Shown here piece after piece: positions 43,322-51,447 of a stretch of DNA of 64,000 nucleotides. Origin of the DNA: Croceibacterium aestuarii (GTDB taxonomy: Bacteria > Pseudomonadota > Alphaproteobacteria > Sphingomonadales > Sphingomonadaceae); NCBI RefSeq assembly GCF_030657335.1, contig NZ_CP131039.1, forward strand, positions 992,001 to 1,056,000, read 5' to 3'. The notes beneath the pieces are model-generated. The model worked only from the letters and a program-made list of their open reading frames with translations, did no database searches and was not told the origin of the DNA. Positions within the stretch are counted from its first letter, which is position 1. Each line of letters begins with the position of its first letter. The position numbers and the translations under genes were made by a program.

Positions 43322-44065
43322 ATGGCCGGCCATTCCAAATTCAAGAATATCATGCATCGCAAGGGGGCGCAGGACAAGAAGCGCTCCAACCTGTTCTCCA
43401 AGCTTTCCCGCGAGATAACCGTCGCGGCGAAAATGGGCATGCCCGATCCGGACATGAACCCGCGCCTGCGCCTCGCGGTCAACGCGGCCAAGGCGCAGTC
43501 GATGCCCAAGGACAATATCCAGCGCGCGATCGACAAGGCGAGCGGCGGGGATGCGGATAACTACGAGGAAGTGCGCTACGAAGGTTACGGCCCCGGGGGC
43601 AGCGCAATCATCGTCGAGGCGCTGACCGACAATCGCAACCGCACCGCGACCAACGTGCGCAACTGCTTTGCCAAGAACGGCGGAAACATGGGCACCGAAG
43701 GCTCGGTGGCGCACGGTTTCGAGCGCAAGGGGCTGATCGAGTACCCGCCCGAGGCCGGCGACGAGGACACCGTGCTGATGGCGGCGATGGAAGCCGGCGC
43801 CGACGACATCGAGAGCTCGGACGATGGCCACACGATCTGGACCGAAGCGGACGCGCTGCACGAGGTGGCCGGGGCGATGGAGAAGGCGCTGGGCGAGGCG
43901 GAAACCGTCAAGCTGGCGTGGAAACCCAACATCACCGTCGAGATGGACGCGGGCAACGCCGGCACGCTGCTCAAGCTGATCGACGCGCTCGACGACGACG
44001 ACGACGTGCAGACCGTATGGGGCAACTACGAGATCCCCGACGAGATCATGGACAAGCTCGGCTGA
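43322..44065 (+). CDS. yebC: YebC/PmpR-family transcriptional or translational factor
   Basis: 247 residues opening [21 protein letters not shown], the standard family start. The rest holds [56 protein letters not shown] and a C-terminal acidic end. YebC proteins are linked to transcription control and to relief of ribosome stalling at proline runs. Its TGA overlaps the ATG of the DUF3147 gene. First gene of a five-gene operon. Confidence 0.95.
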   Translation: MAGHSKFKNIMHRKGAQDKKRSNLFSKLSREITVAAKMGMPDPDMNPRLRLAVNAAKAQSMPKDNIQRAIDKASGGDADNYEEVRYEGYGPGGSAIIVEALTDNRNRTATNVRNCFAKNGGNMGTEGSVAHGFERKGLIEYPPEAGDEDTVLMAAMEAGADDIESSDDGHTIWTEADALHEVAGAMEKALGEAETVKLAWKPNITVEMDAGNAGTLLKLIDALDDDDDVQTVWGNYEIPDEIMDKLG

Positions 44066-44415
44066 TGTGGACCGTTGTCGCCAAGGCGCTGCTCGCCGGG
44101 GCGATGATCGCGGCCATTTCCGAGATCGGCCGGCGCCTGCCCGCGACCGCGGCGATCGTCGCCTCGCTGCCGCTCGTATCGGTGCTGGGCATGATTTTCC
44201 TGTGGCACGCCAAGCCCGATGCCGAGAACATGGCGGTCCATGCCCAGGCGACGTTTTGGTACGTTTTGCCCAGCCTGCCGATGTTCCTGCTGATCCCCGC
44301 GCTCCTGCGCGTGGGAGCCAACTTCTGGATCGCGCTGGCCGCCGGCTGTGCGCTGACGGTAGGGCTCTACCTGCTGATGATGCACTTCGGGCCCCGGCTC
44401 GGCCTCCGGCTCTGA
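44065..44415 (+). CDS. DUF3147 membrane protein
   Basis: 116 residues, four membrane spans filling nearly the whole sequence (about 5-22, 30-47, 62-82, 90-108) with a conserved-looking [22 protein letters not shown] at the N-terminus. DUF3147 proteins have no assigned function. Both ends overlap neighbours by one base (yebC stop, ruvC start), so its expression is tied to both. It may be only a passenger. Confidence 0.8.
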   Translation: MWTVVAKALLAGAMIAAISEIGRRLPATAAIVASLPLVSVLGMIFLWHAKPDAENMAVHAQATFWYVLPSLPMFLLIPALLRVGANFWIALAAGCALTVGLYLLMMHFGPRLGLRL

Positions 44416-44885
44416 TGCTGGTCCTCGGACTCGATCCCTCGCTGTCGTGCACCGGCTGGGGTCTGGTGAAGGTCGAAGGTTCGCGGTTGACCCACGTCGC
44501 CAACGGCCAGGTGCCGACCGATGCAAGGGCGCCGATGGCCGAGCGATTGCACCATTTGTATGCCGCCATCGCGGCGGTGATCGAACTGCATGCGCCGGAC
44601 CGGGCGGCGGTGGAGGAAGTCTTCCTCAACAAGAACCCGCAATCGACGCTCAAGCTGGCACAAGCGCGCGGAACCGTGCTCGCGGCGTGCGGGCGCGCCG
44701 GGATCCCGGTCAGCGAACATGCCGCCCGGCTGGTCAAGAAAGCGGTCGTCGGTACGGGCGGGGCGGAAAAGGCTCAGGTTCAGGCGATGCTCAAGGTGCT
44801 GCTGCCGGGCGCGGAGGTCCAGGGGGGTGACGCGGCCGATGCGCTCGCCGTGGCCATTGCCGACGCGCATCTGGGAGGGCGGTGA
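44415..44885 (+). CDS. ruvC: Crossover junction endodeoxyribonuclease RuvC
   Basis: Resolves Holliday junctions, 156 residues. Acidic active-site residues are visible: Asp7 in [12 protein letters not shown], Glu67/Glu68 in VEEVFLNKN, and the pair in [15 protein letters not shown] at the end. [12 protein letters not shown] and [19 protein letters not shown] are further family blocks. Length is normal. ruvA and ruvB do not follow, unlike in many relatives; an ABM protein does, overlapping by a few bases. Confidence 0.95.
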   Translation: MLVLGLDPSLSCTGWGLVKVEGSRLTHVANGQVPTDARAPMAERLHHLYAAIAAVIELHAPDRAAVEEVFLNKNPQSTLKLAQARGTVLAACGRAGIPVSEHAARLVKKAVVGTGGAEKAQVQAMLKVLLPGAEVQGGDAADALAVAIADAHLGGR

Positions 44886-45199
44886 TGTTTCTCGTCGTGT
44901 TCCGCAATCGCAAGCGCGCAGACATGAACGGCGCTGCCTACCGCGCCGATGCGGACGCCATGCTCGACCTCGCGCAGCGCCAGGCCGGCTTTCTCGACTT
45001 CAAGTCCTACACCGCCGACGATGGCGAGGTGATCGCGCTCAGCCAATGGGAAGACGAGGTGTCGGCACGCGCCTGGGGCCGCCTGGCAGAGCACCGGCTG
45101 GTGCAGCAGCGCGGCCGCGCCGAGTATTACGAGGACTATACCCTGTTCGCCTGCGACAACCCCCGAATCCACACGTTCAGCCGCAAGGACCAGGCATGA
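44885..45199 (+). CDS. Antibiotic biosynthesis monooxygenase (ABM) domain protein
   Basis: Small 104-residue protein (GTG at 44882 could add one residue) with the ABM fold order: [48 protein letters not shown], then a strand ALSQWEDEVSARAWG and a helix REHRLVQQ-type segment ending EYYEDYTLF. Such proteins are heme or quinone-type monooxygenases or dimeric stress proteins; the role is unknown. It overlaps ruvC by one base and arsC by four. Confidence 0.82.
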   Translation: MFLVVFRNRKRADMNGAAYRADADAMLDLAQRQAGFLDFKSYTADDGEVIALSQWEDEVSARAWGRLAEHRLVQQRGRAEYYEDYTLFACDNPRIHTFSRKDQA

Positions 45200-45540
45200 T
45201 TCGCTTCTACGGCATTCCCAACTGCGATACGGTCAAAAAAGCGCGGCGCTGGCTCGAGGAGCGCGGCGTGGGCTACGAATTCCATGACTACAAGAAGGAA
45301 GGCGCCGACCCGAAGATGCTGCGCGACTGGTGCAGCGCGGTGGGGTGGGAAGCGCTGCTCAACAAACGCGGTACGACCTTCCGCAAGCTGCCCGATGCCG
45401 ACAAGGAAGGCATCGACGAAGCCAAGGCGGTGAAGCTGATGAGCGAGCACCCGAGCCTGATCAAGCGCCCGGTTGCGATCTATGCCAATGGTCTGCTTGT
45501 CGGCTTCGACACCGACCAGTGGGAAGCAGCGCTGTGTTGA
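45196..45540 (+). CDS. ArsC/Spx-family reductase (YffB-like)
   Basis: 114-residue thioredoxin-like protein: IPNCDTVKKARRWLEERGVGYEFHDYKKEG with the single Cys10 of the ArsC/YffB type, then WEALLNKRGTTFRKLPDADK and SLIKRPVAIYANG, the conserved RP cis-proline region. It probably uses glutathione; arsenate reduction is not implied by sequence alone, since YffB-type proteins have no clear substrate. ATG 45196 overlaps the preceding stop by four bases, closing the yebC operon. Confidence 0.88.
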   Translation: MIRFYGIPNCDTVKKARRWLEERGVGYEFHDYKKEGADPKMLRDWCSAVGWEALLNKRGTTFRKLPDADKEGIDEAKAVKLMSEHPSLIKRPVAIYANGLLVGFDTDQWEAALC

Positions 45541-45544
45541 GGCG

Positions 45545-46867
45545 CTAGTTGATCTCGCCCTCGGGCAATTCGGCCGCCTCGTGGCGCGAACCGGCGCGCA
45601 TCGTTGCGTAGACAAGGCCCCCGGCGATAGCCAGGCCGACCATCGTCCAGATAATCACCGTCATCTCCGGCGTTCCGCCCAACACGGCGAATAGCGTTGC
45701 GCCGAGCGTGACTGGCAGATTGCTGAGCGAATTGTAGATTGTGAATTGCGTCGCCGCGACCGTTGGGTCGGATAATTGCATGCGCAGCGGGTTGGTGCAG
45801 ATGCTCGTGACGGTGCCGAACATCGAATAGAAGCACGAAATGGCGACGAAACCAGCCGTGGTCGCGGCCCAGAACGCCTGGCCATAGAGCACGAACAGAA
45901 CGAACAGCGCCACGCCGGCATAGACCAGCACCGTTGCTCGCCGCGCCCCCAGCCTGGTGGTGAGAAAGCTTCCGATCCCGATCGAGGCGACCGACATCAC
46001 CAGATCGACCGTAGAGATCATGCCGGAGTAGGTGGCTGTGGTAAAACCGGCGAAACTGACCGCGATGATCGGCCATAGCGTGTCGAGCATGCCCGCGCCC
46101 GTTCGCGAGAACCCCGCGGCGATCAGCAGCTTGAGACTATCGAGCTTGACCAGCGACTTGAATGCCGCGGTGGCCATCGGCCACCAGGCCCCGACATGGC
46201 GCTGGAGATTGACCGGGTGGGTCGTCCCCTCGCTCCAGGGAAACCGCTTTTCACCCGGTCGCTCGCGCAGGAAGACGACGTAGAGCGTGATCAGCAGGAT
46301 GAAGGGCAGGAAGAGCAGGAAGGTGTCCTGGCTGCCGAAATACTGCAGACCGAACCCAGCCGCAGCGCCCGACAACGCACGCCCCACGGTCTGTCCGCCG
46401 AACATGAAGGCGCTGGCCGTTCCCTGCTCGATTTCCGGCAAGGTATCTACCGCCAGACCGTCCACGGCAACGTCCTGGATCGCCGATCCGGCGCCAATCA
46501 GAAACACGATGTACAGGATCGTTTGCAGATCGTCCGGACCGGGGCCGATGAACGCGGCAATGGCGAATCCGGTCACCATCAGCAGTTGCGCGCCGATCAG
46601 CCAAGCGCGTCTCCGACCCATCGGCAGGTAGGCATAGCGGTCCATGAAAGCCGCAGGGATGAACTTGAAGCTCCACGGCAGGAAGGAGGTGCCAATGATC
46701 GCGGCGACCGACGATTCGGGCGCGCCGTTGGCGATCAGCCAGGCCGGAAAGGCCACGGTCGAAACACCCAGCGGAATGCCTTGCCCGATATATAGCAGGA
46801 AAAAACTGATGATGCGCAGGAACTTGCTCTCGGAAAGGATCATCGACCCTGCGACACGATCATCCAT
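45545..46867 (-). CDS. MFS transporter, AmpG-like
   Basis: 440 residues, about 12 spans. Motifs are GQGIPLGVSTVAFPAWL in the first span region, MDRYAYLPMGRRRAWL in the loop between spans 2 and 3, and DVAVDGLAVDTLPEIEQG, which resembles the AmpG/PAT subfamily DxAxDGWA-type signature. It may carry muropeptides or a small metabolite; substrate not resolved. The C-terminal tail is acidic. It reads toward the yebC operon end and away from the GMC oxidoreductase. Confidence 0.85.
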   Translation of the reverse strand: MDDRVAGSMILSESKFLRIISFFLLYIGQGIPLGVSTVAFPAWLIANGAPESSVAAIIGTSFLPWSFKFIPAAFMDRYAYLPMGRRRAWLIGAQLLMVTGFAIAAFIGPGPDDLQTILYIVFLIGAGSAIQDVAVDGLAVDTLPEIEQGTASAFMFGGQTVGRALSGAAAGFGLQYFGSQDTFLLFLPFILLITLYVVFLRERPGEKRFPWSEGTTHPVNLQRHVGAWWPMATAAFKSLVKLDSLKLLIAAGFSRTGAGMLDTLWPIIAVSFAGFTTATYSGMISTVDLVMSVASIGIGSFLTTRLGARRATVLVYAGVALFVLFVLYGQAFWAATTAGFVAISCFYSMFGTVTSICTNPLRMQLSDPTVAATQFTIYNSLSNLPVTLGATLFAVLGGTPEMTVIIWTMVGLAIAGGLVYATMRAGSRHEAAELPEGEIN

Positions 46868-46928
46868 CCTGCAATTCTCCCGCTCACCCGGTGTTTACCC
46901 TTAGGGCGCAGGGGGACGATTGCAAATG

Positions 46929-48536
46929 TTACCTGTTGGCGATGCGAACGAGATCCGCGGCCTTTTCGGCGATCATGATCGTGGGCGCATTGGTATTGCC
47001 GCGAATGATCTGCGGCATCGAACTGGCATCGGCCACACGAAGTCGCTCGATTCCCCGGACCCGCAGGGCGGCGTCGAGCACGGCCTCGGGCCCGGTGCCC
47101 ATGGCGCAGGTGCTCGTCGGGTGTCCGCCGCTTATGACGCTGTCATCGAGCCACCCGTCGATTGCCGCGTCGTCCGCAGCCTCTGCGCCGGGAGCGATTT
47201 CAGCGGCGACGGTTGGCGCCGCAGCATCGGTCGCGAAGAACTCGCGCATCAGGTGAATCGACGCTCGCAACCGCTTCCGGTCGCTCGGCTCGGCCATGAA
47301 GTTGAGCAAGACCTTGGGCAGGTCACCCGGGTCGGCGCTGCCGAGCGTCACCGCGCCGCGGCTCTCGGGGTTGAGAAGCACGCATCCGGCTGTCAACTGA
47401 TGTCCGGCTCCCTTGCGCCAGCCGGGGAACCAGACGCGCGCCATATAGCTCGTGTGGCTGACCTGGAACTGCAGGTCGGGCCGCTCCTGTTCGGGGCCCG
47501 ACCGGACGAAACCCTGCGCGGTCATCGGGCTCTGCGCCGGGGTGCCCTTGCCGGTCAGCGTCCAGCGCAAGACATTGAGGGCGATGCGGTCGAGCCGCAG
47601 TTCTCGATCGAAGGTGTTGGGCTGGGCCGCCGCCCAGACAGTCACGGCGATCGGATGGTCCTGCAGGTTCTGCCCGACTCCGGGCAGGTCGTGAAGCACA
47701 GCGACGCCGTGTTCCTTGAGATGCGAGGCCGGGCCAATTCCCGAAAGCATCAGCAGCTGCGGGGAGTGGATTGCCCCGCCGCACACTATGACCTCGCGCC
47801 GTGCGTGCAGCTGTTTCGTCTCGCCGCCCCGGCGGTACTCGACGCCGACTGCTCGTCCGTCCTCGATCAACACGCGCGACGCGAAGGCTTCGGTCAGCAC
47901 CGACAGATTGCGCCGGCGGCGGGCCGGATCGAGGTAGGCCCGCGCGGTACTGTCACGGTGGCCTTTGCGGATCGTGCAGTCGGGCATCCCGAAGCCTTCG
48001 GGCTCGGGCACCGCAAAGTCGGGTTCTTCGCCGTAGCCGAGCGCCTTGCCGGCCGCGTACATTGCCGGGGTCAGCTCGGGATGGGGCAGCATCGGCGTGA
48101 CCGAGAGCGGCCCACCGCCGCCGTGGATTTCGCTCGCGCCGCGCCAGTTGGTCTCGGACTTGCGGAAGTAAGGGAGAACATCCTCGTATCCCCAGCCGGG
48201 CAGGCCCATCGCCGCCCAGCCGTCGTAGTCCGCCTTGTGCCCGCGGATATACATCGTGCCGTTGATCGCGCTCGACCCGCCGAGCAGACGCCCGCGCGGA
48301 ATGGGCTGGGCGCGGCCCCCCATGTGCGGATCGGGCTCGCTCATCAGGTTCCAGCCGTATCGCGGATCGGCGCTGACCGGCATCCACGCCAGCGGCATGC
48401 GGATCATGGCCGAATCGAGGTCGCTGCCCGCTTCGAGCAGGGCGACTTGCGCGGTCTCGTCTTCGCTCAGCCGCGCGGCAGCGACGCACCCTGCGCTGCC
48501 CGCCCCGACGACGATATAATCGACTTCGGCGGTCAT
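46929..48536 (-). CDS. GMC-family FAD oxidoreductase (choline/alcohol dehydrogenase type)
   Basis: 535 residues. FAD binding by DYIVVGAGSAGCVAAARL at the N-terminus, GGSSAINGTMYIRGHKADYDGWA, HSPQLLMLSGIGPASHL, and the active-site His in SGGHPTSTCAMG with a second in RVADASSMPQIIRGNTNAPTIMIAEKAADLVR. The pattern is that of choline dehydrogenase-like GMC enzymes acting on primary alcohols; the actual alcohol is unknown. ATG 48536 overlaps the TGA of the YqeY gene, so the pair is translationally coupled. The frame continues upstream only as shadow of other genes. Confidence 0.92.
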   Translation of the reverse strand: MTAEVDYIVVGAGSAGCVAAARLSEDETAQVALLEAGSDLDSAMIRMPLAWMPVSADPRYGWNLMSEPDPHMGGRAQPIPRGRLLGGSSAINGTMYIRGHKADYDGWAAMGLPGWGYEDVLPYFRKSETNWRGASEIHGGGGPLSVTPMLPHPELTPAMYAAGKALGYGEEPDFAVPEPEGFGMPDCTIRKGHRDSTARAYLDPARRRRNLSVLTEAFASRVLIEDGRAVGVEYRRGGETKQLHARREVIVCGGAIHSPQLLMLSGIGPASHLKEHGVAVLHDLPGVGQNLQDHPIAVTVWAAAQPNTFDRELRLDRIALNVLRWTLTGKGTPAQSPMTAQGFVRSGPEQERPDLQFQVSHTSYMARVWFPGWRKGAGHQLTAGCVLLNPESRGAVTLGSADPGDLPKVLLNFMAEPSDRKRLRASIHLMREFFATDAAAPTVAAEIAPGAEAADDAAIDGWLDDSVISGGHPTSTCAMGTGPEAVLDAALRVRGIERLRVADASSMPQIIRGNTNAPTIMIAEKAADLVRIANR

Positions 48537-48877
48537 AGGTAGCGGCCGATCAGGCCGGCCTCGCCGCGCAGGCGTTCGGCCGGTCCGGCCTGCCCGGCTT
48601 TCTCGAGCGTTGCCGCGGCGGCAATCCGTTCGGCCTGCTCGCTTTCGAAAATCGCCCTGATGTCGCCCTCGCCGAGAACTAGCCGGGGGACTTCGCCCTT
48701 GCCGGCGCTGGCGCGCAGCGGGCTGATGTTGTCGTCGAGGCCCGCAACTGGCACCGCCTCGGCATTGTCGATGGCCGCCACGAGCGAGCGGAGCAGGCCG
48801 ACTTCGTCCTTGCGGCCGGCGCGCATCGCGTCCTTGAGGTCGCCGCGTAGCTGCTGCCGGGTTTCCTCGGCGGTCAT
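48533..48877 (-). CDS. GatB/YqeY domain protein
   Basis: 114 residues, all helical: LRGDLKDAMRAGRKDEVGLLRSLVAAIDNAEAV, then a short acidic middle and AERIAAAATLEKAGQAGPAERLRGEAGLIGRYL. The YqeY fold is related to the tail domain of GatB amidotransferase and may bind tRNA. It has no catalytic site. It overlaps both ubiG (upstream, ATGA) and the GMC gene, an arrangement of three genes where the function of the pair is unknown. Confidence 0.85.
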   Translation of the reverse strand: MTAEETRQQLRGDLKDAMRAGRKDEVGLLRSLVAAIDNAEAVPVAGLDDNISPLRASAGKGEVPRLVLGEGDIRAIFESEQAERIAAAATLEKAGQAGPAERLRGEAGLIGRYL

Positions 48878-49611
48878 GCGTGGCGCGCGGTGACGATGTA
48901 GCTGAGCGCCAGGTCGCCCGAAAGGTGCAGGCCCTTCGTTGGCGAGAACGCGATGCCGCGCGGTTCACCGATCGCCAGGCCCGCACCGGCCAGCAGCTCG
49001 CCGAGCTCTCCCGGCGTGACGAAGTCGTTCCAGTCGTGGGTGCCCTTGGGCACCAATCCGGCGGCTTCGGCGAGTCCAACCATCAGCAGGCGCGATTGCG
49101 GCGTGCGATTGGGGGTGGAGAATATGAGCAACCCGCCGGGAGCGAGATGGCGGGCCAGTTCGGCGAGGAACGCGGGCTTGTCGGAGACATGCTCGATCAC
49201 TTCCATCGCGGTTACGAGATCGAACCGGCCCATCCCGAGCGAGCCGAGCTCGCCAGCGCGATAGTCGATGGTAAGGCCCGCACCTTCGGCGTGCGCTCTG
49301 GCCACCGCGATGTTCTCTTCCGCCGCATCGACCCCGGTCACTTCGGCGCCAAGCCGGACGAGCGGCTCGCACAGCAGCCCCGCGCCGCAGCCGACGTCGA
49401 GCGCTCGCTTGCCGGCGAGGGGTCTCAAGCTTTCGGTATCGCCACCCCAGGCTGAGTCGATCGTCTCGCGGATGAAGGCCAGCCGCACCGGGTTCAGCCT
49501 GTGCAGCATGGCCGAGGAGCCCTTGGGGTCCCACCAGTCCCGCGCGAGCTTGCCGAAGTGGGCCGCTTCCTCGGGGCGGATGGTTGCCGCTGTTACAGTT
49601 GCATCGGACAT
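48874..49611 (-). CDS. ubiG: Ubiquinone biosynthesis O-methyltransferase
   Basis: 245-residue SAM methyltransferase. ALDVGCGAGLLCEPLVRLGAEVTGVDAA is the SAM motif I region. FDLVTAMEVIEHVSDKPAFLAEL and LIFSTPNRTPQSRLLMVG follow, and the characteristic WWDPKGSSAMLHRLNPVRLAFI near the N-terminus is typical of UbiG. It methylates two hydroxyls in the ubiquinone ring. It diverges from lysC across about 50 bases, a frequent alphaproteobacterial layout. Confidence 0.95.
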   Translation of the reverse strand: MSDATVTAATIRPEEAAHFGKLARDWWDPKGSSAMLHRLNPVRLAFIRETIDSAWGGDTESLRPLAGKRALDVGCGAGLLCEPLVRLGAEVTGVDAAEENIAVARAHAEGAGLTIDYRAGELGSLGMGRFDLVTAMEVIEHVSDKPAFLAELARHLAPGGLLIFSTPNRTPQSRLLMVGLAEAAGLVPKGTHDWNDFVTPGELGELLAGAGLAIGEPRGIAFSPTKGLHLSGDLALSYIVTARHA

Positions 49612-49664
49612 TCCCCGCTCCTAACAGCGCGCACAGTTCACCGCCAGCAGGGGAAATAGACCGC

Positions 49665-50933
49665 GTGGCCCGCATCGTGATGAAATTCGGCGGCACGTCG
49701 ATGGCCGGGACCGAGCGCATCCGGCGCGTGGCGAACATCGTGCGCAAGCAGCAGGCGGCGGGGCACGAAGTGGCTGTCGTCGTTTCGGCGATGGCGGGGG
49801 AGACCGACCGGCTGGTAAATTTCTGCCGCGAGGCCAACCCGCTCTACGATCCGGCCGAATACGATGTCGTCGTTGCCAGCGGCGAACAGGTCACCAGCGG
49901 CCTGCTTGCCCTCACCTTGCAAGCGATGGGCTGCAAGGCGCGGTCGTGGCTCGGCTGGCAGCTGCCCATCCACACCGAGGGCGCGCACGCCAAGGCGCGG
50001 GTGCACGAAATCGATTCGGATGCGCTGCTCGCCTCGATGGCGGCGGGCGAGATCGCGGTCATTCCCGGCTTCCAGGGCCTTTCGGACGACGGCCGGATCA
50101 CGACGCTGGGGCGCGGCGGCTCGGATACCTCGGCGGTCGCAGTGGCGGCGGCGATCCACGCCGACCGCTGCGACATCTACACCGACGTCGACGGCGTCTA
50201 TACCACCGATCCGCGGATCGTCGCCCGCGCGCGCAAGCAGAAATACGTCACTTACGAGGAAATGCTCGAGCTCGCCTCGGTCGGAGCGAAAGTGCTGCAG
50301 ACCCGCTCGGTCTCGCTCGCCATGAAGGAAGGCGTGCGCGTGCAGGTTCTCTCTAGCTTCATCGACGACGATGCCCCGCCGGCGGACGACCTGCCCGGCA
50401 CGATGATCGTCTCGGACGAGGAAATGGAAGGTTTGGACATGGAACGGCAACTCGTCACGGGAATCGCCCACGACAAGAACGAGGCGCGTGTGGTGCTCAC
50501 CCGCGTGCCCGACAAGCCCGGCGCGGTCGCGAACATCTTCGCTCCGCTCGGCGACGCATCGATCAACGTCGACATGATCATCCAGAACGTCGGCCGCGAG
50601 AAGGGCGAGACCGACGTGACCTTTACCGTGCCGCAGGCCGACCTCGCCCGCGCCCAGGCGCTGCTCGAGGACAAGAAGGAAACGATCGGTTTCAACCGCA
50701 TCATCACCGACAGCAAGGTGGCCAAGATCAGCGTCGTCGGCGTGGGCATGAAGAGCCATGCGGGCGTCGCGGCGACGATGTTCAAGGCGCTGGCCGACCG
50801 CGGAATCAACGTACAGGCGATCTCGACTTCGGAAATCAAGGTCAGCGTGCTGATCGACGAGGACGAGACCGAACTGGCGGTCCGCGTTCTGCATACCGCC
50901 TACGGCCTCGACGCTCCCGATATTGCCGCCTGA
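49665..50933 (+). CDS. lysC: Aspartate kinase
   Basis: First step of the lysine/threonine/methionine pathway, 422 residues from GTG (MARIVMKFGGTSMAG). The kinase domain includes VVVSAMAGETDRLVN and GRGGSDTSAVAVAAAIHADRCDIYTDVDGVYTTDPR. Two ACT domains follow: VVLTRVPDKPGAVANIFAPLGDASINVDMIIQ and ISVVGVGMKSHAGVAATMFKALADRGINVQAISTSEIK, which normally give feedback control. AGGGGAAATAG lies before the start; the frame opens 27 codons earlier without family similarity. Confidence 0.96.
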   Translation: MARIVMKFGGTSMAGTERIRRVANIVRKQQAAGHEVAVVVSAMAGETDRLVNFCREANPLYDPAEYDVVVASGEQVTSGLLALTLQAMGCKARSWLGWQLPIHTEGAHAKARVHEIDSDALLASMAAGEIAVIPGFQGLSDDGRITTLGRGGSDTSAVAVAAAIHADRCDIYTDVDGVYTTDPRIVARARKQKYVTYEEMLELASVGAKVLQTRSVSLAMKEGVRVQVLSSFIDDDAPPADDLPGTMIVSDEEMEGLDMERQLVTGIAHDKNEARVVLTRVPDKPGAVANIFAPLGDASINVDMIIQNVGREKGETDVTFTVPQADLARAQALLEDKKETIGFNRIITDSKVAKISVVGVGMKSHAGVAATMFKALADRGINVQAISTSEIKVSVLIDEDETELAVRVLHTAYGLDAPDIAA

Positions 50934-50997
50934 GCCGGCCTGCCCGGCCGCGCCAAATCGTCCCGTTACCGGGCAATGCCGAGACGGAACTTGCCGC

Positions 50998-51014
50998 GTT
51001 AACCTTCGTTAACC
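50998..51014 (+). promoter_or_regulatory. CtrA-box-like repeat before the lipoprotein gene
   Basis: GTTAACC-TTC-GTTAACC: two TTAA cores separated by six bases, one short of the usual seven in the CtrA consensus. It lies about 80 bases before the start of the small lipoprotein gene. CtrA is the expected cell-cycle regulator in this class, but the spacer makes this tentative. Confidence 0.3.
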
Positions 51015-51094
51015 AAGGTCAGGGGCGCTATCAGGGTGCGCCAGGGCGTGCCCCACAGGTGTGCGCCGGGGGCGCAACGGCAAGGAGGTTTTCG

Positions 51095-51424
51095 ATGAAC
51101 AAGGGTTTGGTTTTCGCCCTCGCAGCGGCATTCCCGCTGGCGGCGTGCAGCACCTACGAGGACGACTATTATGCCGAGTCCGCCCCGCCTCCGTACGAGC
51201 AGCCGGCGCCGACTCCGGTGGCGACCGCACCCTGCCCGGCCATAGGCGGCACCTGGAAAGGCGACGCGGCGATCGGCGGTGCGGTTCCGGGCCTCGCCGG
51301 GGCGGCTTGGGCCGATGCCGATAACGATGGCTGCATCGACGGCTACGTGCGCGAAGGCGTCTATTATTCGGGTGCCCCGGTGATACAGACGGTGCCGGCA
51401 ACTTACACCGGCGAACGCGGCTGA
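51095..51424 (+). CDS. Small exported lipoprotein
   Basis: 109 residues with lipobox LAAC (Cys17) and a following acidic, tyrosine-rich TYEDDYYAESAPPPYEQP. The mature part PCPAIGGTWKGDAAIGGAVPGLAGAAWADADNDGCIDGYVREGVYY includes a DNDGCIDG loop resembling a calcium-loop-like acidic turn. Unknown function. The start ATG has AAGGAGG six bases upstream. It is followed at 24 bases by the L,D-transpeptidase gene, so the two are likely cotranscribed and may act in the envelope together (inference). Confidence 0.7.
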   Translation: MNKGLVFALAAAFPLAACSTYEDDYYAESAPPPYEQPAPTPVATAPCPAIGGTWKGDAAIGGAVPGLAGAAWADADNDGCIDGYVREGVYYSGAPVIQTVPATYTGERG

Positions 51425-51447
51425 TCGCTCTCGGCCCGCATGCACTG

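Noticed and set aside
42545-44737. 730-codon minus-strand frame
   Set aside because: Only the last 239 codons are the CPBP protease; the rest is antisense of yebC and ruvC.
46920-48542. 540-codon plus-strand frame
   Set aside because: Antisense of the GMC oxidoreductase, which has full motifs.
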